Assembly: GCA_028690665.1 (NCBI GenBank)
Contig: JAQVAV010000022.1
Coordinates: forward strand, 1 to 41,807
Source: Paludibacter sp.
GTDB lineage: Bacteria; Bacteroidota; Bacteroidia; Bacteroidales; Paludibacteraceae
Direction: 5' to 3'
DNA length: 41,807 bases
Part shown: one piece after another, positions 1 through 7,343 of the stretch
Layout of the letters: the number at the start of each line of letters is the position of its first letter
How positions within the stretch are numbered: position 1 is the first letter of the stretch
Program-made: the position numbers and the translations under genes
Notes under the pieces: model-generated
The model's input: the letters and a program-made list of their open reading frames with translations, nothing else
Databases searched by the model: none
What the model was told of the DNA's origin: nothing

Positions 1-164
1 GGTCGATTTTTAATCTTGTCGTATTGCATTATTCATATCAGTTAAAAATATGAATAGTCAACGAAAAATACAAATAAATATTGTTGATAAACAATCATAT
101 AACAAATTAATTCAAATAATCTCTAATGTAGAAAAAATTACTACTAAAAATTATAAATTGATAT
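1..164. other. Leader region upstream of trpB
   Basis: No gene is visible here. Two inverted repeats can be seen: ATTCATAT at 31-38 with ATATGAAT at 48-55, and ATTGTT at 80-85 with AACAAT at 90-95. I find no run of Trp codons and no clear TAnnTTTG box, so I cannot support a Trp attenuator of the leader-peptide kind. The promoter of the trp operon may lie here or before the window. Confidence 0.4.
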
Positions 165-1388
165 ATGAAAGATAATAAAAGCATAAACACCCCTTTAGGG
201 GCTGGAGGGCTTGATAAAAATGGATACTACGGAGAATTTGGAGGAGCTTATATTCCTGAAATTCTTCACGGTTCGTTTGAGAGACTAAAAGAAGCATTTT
301 ATGCTGTTAAAGATGATCCGGCGTTTAAAGCTGAATATTATGATTTGTTGAAAAATTATGTGGGACGCCCATCTCCGCTTTATCATGCCAAACGTCTTTC
401 GGCAGAATACGGAACTAATATTTATTTAAAGCGGGAAGATTTGAATCACACCGGCGCACATAAAATCAACAACGCTTTGGGCCAAATCCTGTTGGCAAAG
501 CGCATGGGTAAAACCCGTATCATTGCCGAAACCGGTGCCGGGCAACACGGAGTGGCTACCGCTACTGCATGCGCTCTTATGGGGTTGGAGTGTATTGTGT
601 TTATGGGGAAAACAGATGTTGAACGCCAGTTCCTGAATGTACAAAAAATGCGCATGCTCGGAGCAACCGTTGAACCTGTGACCAGTGGAAATATGACTTT
701 AAAAGATGCTACAAACGAAGCTTTCCGTTATTGGTGTTCAAATCCGGATTCGTTTTATATCGTCGGTTCTACAGTGGGTGCTCACCCGTATCCTGACATG
801 GTCGGATTTTTTCAATCTATTATCAGTGAAGAAATAAAATGGCAGCTTGAAGAACAAATCGGGCGCAATTATCCTGATTATTTAATGGCTTGTGTTGGTG
901 GCGGAAGTAATGCTATGGGCACTTATTATCATTATCTGAATGACGACCGTGTGAAAATAATTTCGGCAGAAGCCGGAGGACTGGGCATTGAAACCGGAGA
1001 AACGGCTGCTACAATTACCCTTGGAACTGTGGGTATTATTCATGGAGCAAAAACATTACTTATTCAGGATGAAGATGGGCAAATTATTGAACCGTATTCG
1101 ATTTCAGCCGGCTTGGATTATCCGGGTATCGGACCTGCTCATGCATTTTTTGCGAAAATAGGCCGGACAAAAGTTTTGCCGATCAACGATGATGAAGCCA
1201 TGGATGCCGCATTTGAACTTACGAGATTGGAAGGTATTATTCCTGCTATTGAATCGGCTCATGCGCTTGCACTCCTTAAGAAAGAAAAAGACAGATTCAA
1301 ACCTGACGATATTGTTGTTCTGACTGTTTCGGGCAGGGGAGATAAAGATATGGATACGTATGTAAAATATTTTGCCCCTAACCCCTAA
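165..1388 (+). CDS. trpB: Tryptophan synthase beta chain
   Basis: PLP enzyme that condenses indole, channelled from TrpA, with serine to give tryptophan in the cytoplasm. The substrate loop HTGAHKINNAL places the PLP lysine at K100, followed by AETGAGQHGVATAT and the phosphate-binding GGGSNAMG. The 407-aa length is slightly above the family norm because of an unusual N-terminal tail: residues 1-16 contain NTPLGAGG, encoded by a palindromic repeat at 190-209, and family homology only begins near DKNGYYGEFGGAYIPE. The C-terminus is also rewritten: the last codons (APNP) and the TAA stop lie inside an inverted copy of the repeat at 1375-1393. It is the first gene of a trpBEGDCFA operon. ATG 165 is the only start that gives this frame upstream of the repeat. 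Confidence 0.97.
   Translation: MKDNKSINTPLGAGGLDKNGYYGEFGGAYIPEILHGSFERLKEAFYAVKDDPAFKAEYYDLLKNYVGRPSPLYHAKRLSAEYGTNIYLKREDLNHTGAHKINNALGQILLAKRMGKTRIIAETGAGQHGVATATACALMGLECIVFMGKTDVERQFLNVQKMRMLGATVEPVTSGNMTLKDATNEAFRYWCSNPDSFYIVGSTVGAHPYPDMVGFFQSIISEEIKWQLEEQIGRNYPDYLMACVGGGSNAMGTYYHYLNDDRVKIISAEAGGLGIETGETAATITLGTVGIIHGAKTLLIQDEDGQIIEPYSISAGLDYPGIGPAHAFFAKIGRTKVLPINDDEAMDAAFELTRLEGIIPAIESAHALALLKKEKDRFKPDDIVVLTVSGRGDKDMDTYVKYFAPNP
190..209 (+). repeat. Palindromic repeat arm in trpB 5' coding end
   Basis: CCCCTTTAGGGG (a near-palindrome) followed by the G-rich tail CTGGAGGG. It is translated as the TPLGAGG part of the TrpB N-terminal tail. It has the same orientation as the arms at 1915-1933 and 3424-3442. 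No partner left arm is visible between here and the window start, so this is either a solo arm or half of an element whose left end was lost. Confidence 0.85.
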
Positions 1389-1484
1389 AGGGGAATAAAT
1401 ACTGTATTATTTGTTAAATAATGAGGTGCGAATAAAAATGTAGTTGACAAAAATAATTTTGATTCATCTTTGGAGAATAGGGGA
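1375..1484 (+). repeat. Intergenic palindromic element, trpB/DUF559 junction
   Basis: The left arm at 1375-1393 is well conserved and holds the trpB stop codon. The right arm at 1464-1484 is degenerate, resembling TCCCCTTTAGGGGATAGGGG. In the DUF559 frame this right arm reads SSLENRG, which parallels SSPLGDRG in TrpG. The unit is about 110 bp, close in size to the better preserved unit between trpE and trpG. Confidence 0.55.
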
Positions 1485-1487
1485 AAT

Positions 1488-1871
1488 ATGTTTTATGGGG
1501 CTTTGCCGATACATTTTGAATTAGCACGAAGATTAAGAGCGCATCCAACTGAAGCTGAAAATTTTCTTTGGATTAATCTGTCGAGAATAAAAATCGAAGG
1601 AGTCCGGTTTAAAAGACAACATCCAGTTTTATATTTTATAGCTGATTTTTATTGTCAGAAGGCAAAACTGATAATTGAAGTGGATGGTGGCTACCATGAT
1701 ATTCCTGAACAATATTGTTATGACCGGAATCGTGATCGGAAACTTAATGATTTGGGATTAAAAGTGATACATTTTACAAATGATTACGTACTTAATAACA
1801 TTGACGTTGTTTTAAAAAGAATAGAAACAGAGGTAAATGATAGAATAATAACGATCCCTAAAGGGCAATAA
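1488..1871 (+). CDS. DUF559 family endonuclease-like protein
   Basis: Small protein of 127 aa with the DUF559 pattern: an N-terminal helix with ARRLRAHPTEAENFLW, then RFKRQHPVL, IADFYC, LIIEVDGGYHD and VIHFTNDYV. DUF559 belongs to the Vsr/PD-(D/E)xK nuclease-like group. Candidate active-site residues are D53, E64, D66 and H70. I chose ATG 1488 because the family core begins at MFYGA; TTG 1470 would add six residues from a repeat-derived sequence. The last codons (IPKGQ) lie in a degenerate palindromic arm. The gene has no known role in tryptophan synthesis and interrupts the operon between trpB and trpE. The flanking inverted arms suggest that it is, or was, mobile, and it may act on the repeats. 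Its function has not been shown. Confidence 0.85.
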   Translation: MFYGALPIHFELARRLRAHPTEAENFLWINLSRIKIEGVRFKRQHPVLYFIADFYCQKAKLIIEVDGGYHDIPEQYCYDRNRDRKLNDLGLKVIHFTNDYVLNNIDVVLKRIETEVNDRIITIPKGQ

Positions 1872-1933
1872 ATTATTATTAAAATGAAAATACAAAACGA
1901 GACTAATTCCAACTCCCCTTTAGGGGTTGGGGG
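1855..1933 (+). repeat. Intergenic palindromic element, DUF559/trpE junction
   Basis: The left arm is degenerate (CCCTAAAGGG at 1856-1865) and runs into the DUF559 stop codon. The right arm CCCCTTTAGGGGTTGGGGG at 1915-1933 is well conserved and lies inside the trpE coding sequence. The interior is A-rich with TTATTATTAAAATG and contains the trpE start codon. The interior resembles that of the trpE/trpG element (TTATTATTAAAA, then AATACAAAACGA against ATATACAAGACGA), which argues for common descent. Confidence 0.75.
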
Positions 1934-3344
1934 TAAACTGACTGTAAAAACAAAAACAATGCTTGCCGATATGCAGACACCGGTGGGCATTTATCTGAAA
2001 ATTCGTGATTTGTACACCAATTCGGTGCTACTGGAAAGCTCTGATTATCATGGCGTAGAGAATAGTTTCTCTTATATTGGGTTTTGTCCGATAGGAGGAA
2101 TTTCTGTAAATCATTTTACCATTACGGAAGAATACCCTGATGGACAAAAGATTGAAACCAAAGTTACCGGAAAATTGACCGTAGCAGAACGCTTTGATGT
2201 TTTTTTGAAATCATTTACGTTAGAAGGTGATGAATTAAAACATGGTCTCATAAACGGTTTGTTGGGATATACATCTTACGAAGCGGTTCAGTATTTCGAA
2301 GATGTAAAACTGTCTGCTCGTGAAACGATTCCAGGAAGTATGCCCGGATTGCATTATGTACTTTTTAAATACATTATTGCAATCAATCATTTCAACAACG
2401 AATTGACAATTATTGAAAATTTGAGAGAAGGAGAGCAATCCGATATTGCTTCCGTTGAAGAGGTGTTACATAATAACAATTTTGCAACGTATGACTTCGG
2501 AACTGTCGGCGAAGAAAAAACAGATATTTCCGATGAAGATTACAAAAAAATGGTAACCAGGGGTAAAGAAGAATGTTACAAAGGAAATGTTTTTCAGATT
2601 GTGCTTTCACGTCGCTTTTATCAGCAATATCGTGGCGATGATTTTATGCTTTATCGCACGCTTCGTTCCGTAAATCCATCTCCCTATCTGTTCTATTTTA
2701 ACTTTGGCGATTTTCGCATTTTCGGTTCTTCACCCGAAGCGCATTTGGTGGTTGATGCCAAGAAGCAGAAAGCATATATCAAACCGATTGCGGGAACATT
2801 CCGCCGGACGGGGAATGATGAAAAAGACATGGAATTGGCCGAAAAACTCAGTAAAGATAAAAAAGAGAATGCCGAACATGTGATGTTGGTTGATTTGGCG
2901 AGAAATGATCTGAGCCGGAATACTGATCATGTAAAGGTGGACGTCTACCGTGAAGTTCAGTATTATTCTCATGTGCTGCATTTAGTTTCAAGTGTGAGTG
3001 GAACGCTTCGTCCGGAAACAAAAGTTATTAAACTTTTTGCCGACACATTTCCTGCCGGCACTTTGTCCGGGGCTCCCAAAATCAAAGCCATGCAGCTGAT
3101 TGACGAAATTGAACCTCACGACCGGGGACCTTATGGTGGTTGCCTGGGATATATTGGTTTTGATGGCGGCATGAATCAGGCTATTACTATTCGTTCATTT
3201 GTAAGTAAGAACAATGTGCTTTATTATCAGGCCGGTGCCGGTATCGTTGCCAAGTCGAGCGAGGAAAGTGAATTGCAGGAAGTGAATAATAAACTGGCTG
3301 CATTGAAACGTGCTGTGGAAGTAGCCTCAACCCCTAATCCCTAA
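1884..3344 (+). CDS. trpE: Anthranilate synthase component I
   Basis: Large subunit of anthranilate synthase, which converts chorismate and ammonia from TrpG to anthranilate. It shows the Trp-binding motif LLESSD near residue 50, and in the catalytic C-terminal half IFGSSPEAHL, PIAGTFRR, LVDLARNDLSR, PAGTLSGAPKIKAM and GGMNQAITIRSF. The 486-aa length fits the family. The LLESS motif implies feedback inhibition by tryptophan. The first 17 residues (MKIQNETNSNSPLGVGG) come from the repeat element at 1855-1933 and are not family sequence. The last residues (STPNP) and stop lie in the left arm of the next element at 3331-3349. The original start was probably close to residue 18. Confidence 0.97.
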   Translation: MKIQNETNSNSPLGVGGKLTVKTKTMLADMQTPVGIYLKIRDLYTNSVLLESSDYHGVENSFSYIGFCPIGGISVNHFTITEEYPDGQKIETKVTGKLTVAERFDVFLKSFTLEGDELKHGLINGLLGYTSYEAVQYFEDVKLSARETIPGSMPGLHYVLFKYIIAINHFNNELTIIENLREGEQSDIASVEEVLHNNNFATYDFGTVGEEKTDISDEDYKKMVTRGKEECYKGNVFQIVLSRRFYQQYRGDDFMLYRTLRSVNPSPYLFYFNFGDFRIFGSSPEAHLVVDAKKQKAYIKPIAGTFRRTGNDEKDMELAEKLSKDKKENAEHVMLVDLARNDLSRNTDHVKVDVYREVQYYSHVLHLVSSVSGTLRPETKVIKLFADTFPAGTLSGAPKIKAMQLIDEIEPHDRGPYGGCLGYIGFDGGMNQAITIRSFVSKNNVLYYQAGAGIVAKSSEESELQEVNNKLAALKRAVEVASTPNP

Positions 3345-3445
3345 AGGGGAATTAGATTACTATTATTAAAAGAAAAAATGATGGATAGCAATAAAAATAT
3401 ACAAGACGAAAGTAGCTCTAGTTCCCCTTTAGGGGATAGGGGTTG
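3328..3445 (+). repeat. MITE-like palindromic element, trpE/trpG junction
   Basis: This is the best preserved unit of the family: 118 bp with 29-bp terminal inverted repeats at 3328-3356 and 3417-3445 that match at 26 of 29 positions. Each arm contains the CCCCTAAAGGGG core. The trpE stop at 3342-3344 falls in the left arm. The trpG start at 3378 lies in the interior. The right arm is translated as SSPLGDRG at the N-terminus of TrpG. There is no open frame of its own inside, as expected for a non-autonomous element. Confidence 0.8.
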
Positions 3446-4010
3446 CAGTATTTTAGTTTTTGACAATTACGACTCTTTTACATATAATTTGGTTCATGCC
3501 GTGAAAAAGTTAGGATATCCGAATGTGGAGGTATATCGTAACGACAAAATTTCATTGGAAGAAATTAACCGGTTTGATAAAATTATATTGTCGCCGGGGC
3601 CGGGAGTCCCTTCCGAATCGGGTATTTTACTTGATTTAATTAAGGCGTATGCTCCGGTAAAACCTATCCTGGGAGTTTGTCTGGGCGAGCAGGCTATTGC
3701 AGAAGCTTTTGGCGGAACGTTAGTCAATTTGTCTCAGGTTTATCACGGGGTGAGTTCGATGGTGACCGTGATTGGGGATGATGTCCTTTTCAGAGGATTA
3801 GATACAAAATTGGAAGTCGGACGTTACCATTCGTGGGCTGCCGAAAAAACAACTTTGCCGGATTGTCTGAAAATCACGGCTGTTGACGATGACGGAATGA
3901 TTATGGCACTAGCCCACAAAACTTATGATGTGCGTGGCGTTCAATTTCATCCCGAATCGGTGCTTACTCCTCAGGGAGAACAAATGCTGAAAAACTGGTT
4001 GGAAAGTTAG
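3378..4010 (+). CDS. trpG: Anthranilate synthase component II, glutamine amidotransferase
   Basis: Class I glutamine amidotransferase that supplies ammonia to TrpE. The catalytic triad is visible as C101 in GVCLGEQA and H191/E193 in QFHPESVLTP, with the oxyanion motif LSPGPGVP. The family sequence starts at residue 23 (CSILVFDNYDSFTYNLVH), where relatives usually start with Met. The first 22 residues therefore come from the repeat element at 3328-3445 and carry a serine run followed by PLGDRG. ATG 3378 or the adjacent ATG 3381 could both serve. TrpG is a separate subunit here, not fused to TrpE or TrpD. Confidence 0.96.
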   Translation: MMDSNKNIQDESSSSSPLGDRGCSILVFDNYDSFTYNLVHAVKKLGYPNVEVYRNDKISLEEINRFDKIILSPGPGVPSESGILLDLIKAYAPVKPILGVCLGEQAIAEAFGGTLVNLSQVYHGVSSMVTVIGDDVLFRGLDTKLEVGRYHSWAAEKTTLPDCLKITAVDDDGMIMALAHKTYDVRGVQFHPESVLTPQGEQMLKNWLES

Positions 4011-4097
4011 TTTATCAGCTCATTCATTTATTGATTAGTCTAAAAATTGGCAACTAAAGGCTTGTCGCTTATAGTTTACTATTTATTGCAGAATAAT

Positions 4098-5093
4098 ATG
4101 AAACAAATACTTTACAGACTTTTTGATCACCAGTCGCTTTCGCGTGAAGAAGCCGCAATGGTGATGACTAATATCGCTGCCGGCAAATATAACGATGCGC
4201 AGATGGCAGCTTTTATTTCAGTGTATCTGATGCGCAGTATCGAACTGGAAGAAATAATCGGTTTCCGTAACGCTTTGCTCGAACTGGCTATTCCTATGGA
4301 TTTGTCGGAATTCGATGCGCTTGATATTGTTGGTACTGGCGGTGATGGAAAAAATACATTTAATATCTCTACCTGTAGTTGTTTTGCCGTAGCAGGAGCC
4401 GGCTATAAAGTGGCTAAACACGGTAATTACGGAGCAACATCAGTAAGTGGAGCTTCTAATGTTTTGGAATATTACGGAGCAAAATTTACCACCGATATTG
4501 ATATTGTTAAGCGTTCGTTAGATGTGGCCGGTTTTGCATATTTGCATGCTCCTTTTTGTAATCCTGCCATGAAAAATGTAGCTCCGGTGCGCAAAAATCT
4601 TGGAGTCCGTACATTTTTTAATGTGCTTGGTCCGCTTATCAGTCCGGTTCGTCCGCAATATCAGTGCCTTGGTGTGTATAACCTGAAAATGATGCGTCTT
4701 TACAATTATATTTATCAAAATCTCGGTGTGCAATACAGTATTGTGCATTCGTTGGATGGATATGATGAAATTTCATTGACAGATACTTTTAAGATTCAGA
4801 GCAATATGGGTGAATTTGTTTATACCCCGGAAAAGATTGGTTTCAAACGGTATGAACAAAAGGAACTTTGGGGAGGCGAAAGTGTGGATGAGGCTGCCAA
4901 AATATTTTTAAACGTTTTGGACAATAAGGCAACAGATGCCCAGCGAGATGCTGTCATTATCAATTCGGCATTTGCCATCCAGACCCGTACACCTATGAAA
5001 CCTTTGGAACAATGTATTGCGGAAGTTGTACATTCGCTTGAAGAAGGACATGCCAAGAAGGCATTCGAGAAGTTTATTGAGATTTATAAATAA
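4098..5093 (+). CDS. trpD: Anthranilate phosphoribosyltransferase
   Basis: Transfers the phosphoribosyl group from PRPP to anthranilate. The PRPP-binding glycine motif GTGGDGKNTFNIST is clear, followed by KHGNYGATSVSGASNVLE and NVAPVRKNLGVRTFFNVLGPL. I prefer ATG 4098 (MKQILYRLFDHQSLSREEA, 331 aa) over a TTG at 4047, because the first 17 residues of the longer frame do not look like family sequence. It lies 87 bp after trpG in the same operon. This junction lacks the CCCC-type element seen at the previous ones. Confidence 0.96.
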   Translation: MKQILYRLFDHQSLSREEAAMVMTNIAAGKYNDAQMAAFISVYLMRSIELEEIIGFRNALLELAIPMDLSEFDALDIVGTGGDGKNTFNISTCSCFAVAGAGYKVAKHGNYGATSVSGASNVLEYYGAKFTTDIDIVKRSLDVAGFAYLHAPFCNPAMKNVAPVRKNLGVRTFFNVLGPLISPVRPQYQCLGVYNLKMMRLYNYIYQNLGVQYSIVHSLDGYDEISLTDTFKIQSNMGEFVYTPEKIGFKRYEQKELWGGESVDEAAKIFLNVLDNKATDAQRDAVIINSAFAIQTRTPMKPLEQCIAEVVHSLEEGHAKKAFEKFIEIYK

Positions 5094-5104
5094 GTCAATG
5101 AGAA

Positions 5105-5137
5105 AATATGCCAATGCATTTTTTTCATTAGCATATT
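5105..5137 (+). repeat. Hairpin between trpD and trpC
   Basis: AATATGCCAATG at 5105-5116 pairs with CATTAGCATATT at 5126-5137 (11 of 12 pairs) around a T-rich loop of 9 bases. It starts 11 bp after the trpD stop and is followed by further TTAGCACATTAG-type sequence up to the trpC start. There is no U-tract after the stem, so it is more likely an RNA-stabilising or repeat-derived hairpin than a terminator. Confidence 0.55.
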
Positions 5138-5160
5138 GACAAATTAGCACATTAGAATTA

Positions 5161-5943
5161 ATGACCATCTTAGATAAAATAATAGCAGATAAGCAAATTG
5201 AGGTTGCGTCCCGTAAGAAGAAAACCTTAGTGGCGGAACTTGAGAAAACTCCGGTGTTTTCAGACGCTTGTTTGTCGCTCAAACAAAGCTTGTTGAATTC
5301 AGAATCCGGAATTATTGCGGAGTTTAAACGGAAATCTCCATCGCTGGGCTGGATTCATGAACATGCCGATGTGGTACAGGTGACTGCAGGGTACAGTCGG
5401 GCCGGAGCTTCGGGGATTTCTATTCTGACGGATTTCCCGTATTTTGGAGGAACACTGCAGGATGTAATCTCAGCTCGTCCACAGGTGACTTGTCCGATTT
5501 TGCGAAAAGATTTTGTGATTGACGAATATCAGCTTTTCGAAGCTAAAGCCATGGGTGCCGATGTGGTGTTGTTGATTGCTGCGGCTTTGACTGTAGAGAA
5601 AACATTGGAATTGGCCCGTAAAGCGCACAATTTAGGTTTGGAAGTGTTGCTTGAAGTTCATAATGCCGGAGAACTCGATCACGCAAACGATTATGTGGAT
5701 TTGCTGGGAGTGAATAATCGTAACCTGAAAACTTTTGAACAGAGTGTTCAAACGTCTTTTGACTTGGCCGCTCTTATTCCGGATCAGTTTGTGAAAGTCA
5801 GCGAAAGTGGAATTTCAAAGACAGAAACCGTAAAGAAATTACGAAAAGCAGGTTATAGGGGCTTCCTCATGGGAGAAAATTTTATGAAACATGAAAAGCC
5901 AGACGAGGCATTGGGACGGTTTATTGAAGGATTGAAGGACTGA
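5161..5943 (+). CDS. trpC: Indole-3-glycerol phosphate synthase
   Basis: TIM-barrel enzyme that closes the indole ring from CdRP with loss of CO2. Motifs include IIAEFKRKSPSLGWI (catalytic Glu and Lys), ISILTDFPYFGG, ILRKDFVIDEYQ, LLGVNNRNLKTFE and VSESGISKTE. It is 260 aa, a normal length, and not fused to TrpF as it is in enterobacteria. The C-terminal FIEGLKD and the stop are encoded within an octanucleotide repeat at 5924-5963, so the end of the gene may have been altered by repeat growth. Confidence 0.97.
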   Translation: MTILDKIIADKQIEVASRKKKTLVAELEKTPVFSDACLSLKQSLLNSESGIIAEFKRKSPSLGWIHEHADVVQVTAGYSRAGASGISILTDFPYFGGTLQDVISARPQVTCPILRKDFVIDEYQLFEAKAMGADVVLLIAAALTVEKTLELARKAHNLGLEVLLEVHNAGELDHANDYVDLLGVNNRNLKTFEQSVQTSFDLAALIPDQFVKVSESGISKTETVKKLRKAGYRGFLMGENFMKHEKPDEALGRFIEGLKD

Positions 5944-5963
5944 AGGACTGAGGGATTGAAGAA
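5924..5963 (+). repeat. Octanucleotide tandem repeat at trpC 3' end
   Basis: Five consecutive 8-bp units resembling (T/C)TGAAGGA, the last two with one and two changes. The trpC stop TGA lies in the third unit. A copy-number change would shift the frame (8 is not a multiple of 3) and change the C-terminus of TrpC. Confidence 0.8.
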
Positions 5964-5973
5964 GGTGTGAAGA

Positions 5974-6651
5974 ATGGTTTTTGAATTAAAAAACGTGGTA
6001 CCATGGGGACGTAATCTGGCGGAGTACAGAGCTATGTTTGGGCTAACGGATGAAGATTTGCAGAAGCAGATTGCCGGTTTTGGAGATGGACCTGCAAGTT
6101 TTAATGCCGAATTGACCAGACAAGGCGGACATGTAGTTTCGTTCGATCCTTTGTATCTGTTTGATAGAGAACAAATCAGACAACGTATCATGGAGACGAA
6201 AGATATAGTGGAGCTACAAACCCGAGGGAATCAATCGAATTTTGTTTGGAAAAACATTCGGGATGTGGATCATTTGATGCAAATCCGTTTGGATGCGATG
6301 ACCTGTTTTCTGGACGATTTTGATGTTGACAATTCTCGCTATATTCCGCATGAGATGCCTGAAAAAATACATTGTGCTGACAGAACTTTCGATTTGGGAT
6401 TAAGTTCGCATTTTTTGATGTTGTATCCTGAACTCGGACTTGAATTTCATATTCGTTCAATAGTAGAAATGCTTAGAATTTGCCATGAAATCCGGATTTT
6501 TCCTTTGTTGAACCTGAATGCTGTCACTTCGGAAATGTTTTTGCCTGTTATGGAATATTTCAGTAAAGATTATCAGGTAGAGGTCAGGAAAGTCAATTAT
6601 GAATTTCAAAAGAACGGCAATGAAGTGTTAGTTATTCAACCGAAAATATAG
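5974..6651 (+). CDS. Class I SAM-dependent methyltransferase-like protein
   Basis: Protein of 225 aa. GFGDGPASFNAEL at residues 35-47 is a good SAM-binding motif I, and VVSFDP, with D58 at the end of strand 2, fits the acidic ribose-binding residue. IFPLLNLNAVTSEMFLPV and YEFQKNGNEVLVI match a family of uncharacterised methyltransferases that I recognise by pattern. The substrate is unknown. It sits in the same direction between trpC and trpF, 30 bp after trpC and 11 bp before trpF, so it is co-transcribed with the trp genes, but no step of the pathway needs a methyltransferase. Confidence 0.75.
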   Translation: MVFELKNVVPWGRNLAEYRAMFGLTDEDLQKQIAGFGDGPASFNAELTRQGGHVVSFDPLYLFDREQIRQRIMETKDIVELQTRGNQSNFVWKNIRDVDHLMQIRLDAMTCFLDDFDVDNSRYIPHEMPEKIHCADRTFDLGLSSHFLMLYPELGLEFHIRSIVEMLRICHEIRIFPLLNLNAVTSEMFLPVMEYFSKDYQVEVRKVNYEFQKNGNEVLVIQPKI

Positions 6652-6662
6652 AGCTCAGAAAT

Positions 6663-7301
6663 ATGAAAATAAAAATATGCGGGATGAAATATCCTGAAAA
6701 TATACAGGCCGTAGCCGCTTTGCAGCCCGATTTTATGGGTTTTATATTTTATCCTAAATCCCCGAGATATGCTGAACCGCTTGATTTGTATACATTGAAC
6801 AGACTGCTGGCTTCGATAAAGAAAATTGGAGTATTTGTCAATGAAGAATTGGAAAAAATTCTGGCTGTCGTTTTTAAATACCGGCTTGATGGAGTTCAGT
6901 TGCACGGAGCGGAGAATGTGGAAATCTGTAAAAAGCTTAAAGATGCCGGACTGATTGTACTGAAAGCTTTTCCGATAGCGGAAGCGTATAATTTTAATGT
7001 AACCGGAAATTATGAAGGCACCTGCGATTATTTTTTGTTTGATACAAAAACGGATGCCTACGGAGGTTCTGGGCAAAAGTTCGATTGGACTATATTGAAT
7101 GAATATAAGGGCGAAACACCTTTTTTGTTGAGCGGGGGTATAGCTGCCGATGATGCTGAAGCAATATTGAAAATAAAACATTCAAAGTTTGCCGGAATAG
7201 ATCTGAACAGTAAGTTTGAAGTAAATCCCGGAATGAAAAATGTGGAATTATTGGAGGAATTTATAGCTTCCCTAAATTCTATCAAAGAAGAAATCCTTTA
7301 A
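6663..7301 (+). CDS. trpF: Phosphoribosylanthranilate isomerase
   Basis: Catalyses the Amadori rearrangement of PRA to CdRP. The N-terminal KIKICGMKYPENI carries the catalytic Cys, followed by MGFIFYPKSPRY, VFVNEELEKI and DGVQLHGAE. The catalytic Asp is in FLFDTKTDAYGGSGQKFDW, and the phosphate loop is FLLSGGI. The C-terminal FAGIDLNSKFEVNPGMKN is typical. At 212 aa it is a free-standing enzyme. Confidence 0.96.
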   Translation: MKIKICGMKYPENIQAVAALQPDFMGFIFYPKSPRYAEPLDLYTLNRLLASIKKIGVFVNEELEKILAVVFKYRLDGVQLHGAENVEICKKLKDAGLIVLKAFPIAEAYNFNVTGNYEGTCDYFLFDTKTDAYGGSGQKFDWTILNEYKGETPFLLSGGIAADDAEAILKIKHSKFAGIDLNSKFEVNPGMKNVELLEEFIASLNSIKEEIL

Positions 7302-7343
7302 GTGCTATAACAAATTTAATTACAAATAAAACAAACTTTTTCT

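Larger units (their letters stand above)
1375..1933 (+). mobile_element. Candidate repeat-bounded unit carrying a DUF559 gene
   Basis: The outer ends are inverted copies of one arm: CCCCTAACCCCTAAAGGGG at 1375-1393 and CCCCTTTAGGGGTTGGGGG at 1915-1933. Over the 20 bases that include the A next to each CCCCTTTAGGGG core, the arms differ at one base. The 559-bp unit contains one intact gene, a DUF559 nuclease-like protein, plus two inner degenerate arms at 1464-1484 and 1856-1865. It lies exactly between trpB and trpE and supplies the trpB stop and the trpE start. No target-site duplication is obvious. Mobility is inferred from the terminal inverted repeats and the interruption of an operon. 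It could instead be two adjacent small elements that happen to flank a foreign gene. Confidence 0.6.

Noticed and set aside
1-164. Trp leader-peptide attenuator or T-box before trpB
   Set aside because: No Trp codon run and no T-box core were found; the small hairpins seen have no T-tract.
1488-1871. DUF559 gene as part of a restriction-modification system
   Set aside because: No DNA methyltransferase or specificity gene is nearby; the methyltransferase at 5974-6651 looks like a small-molecule type without DNA methylase motifs.
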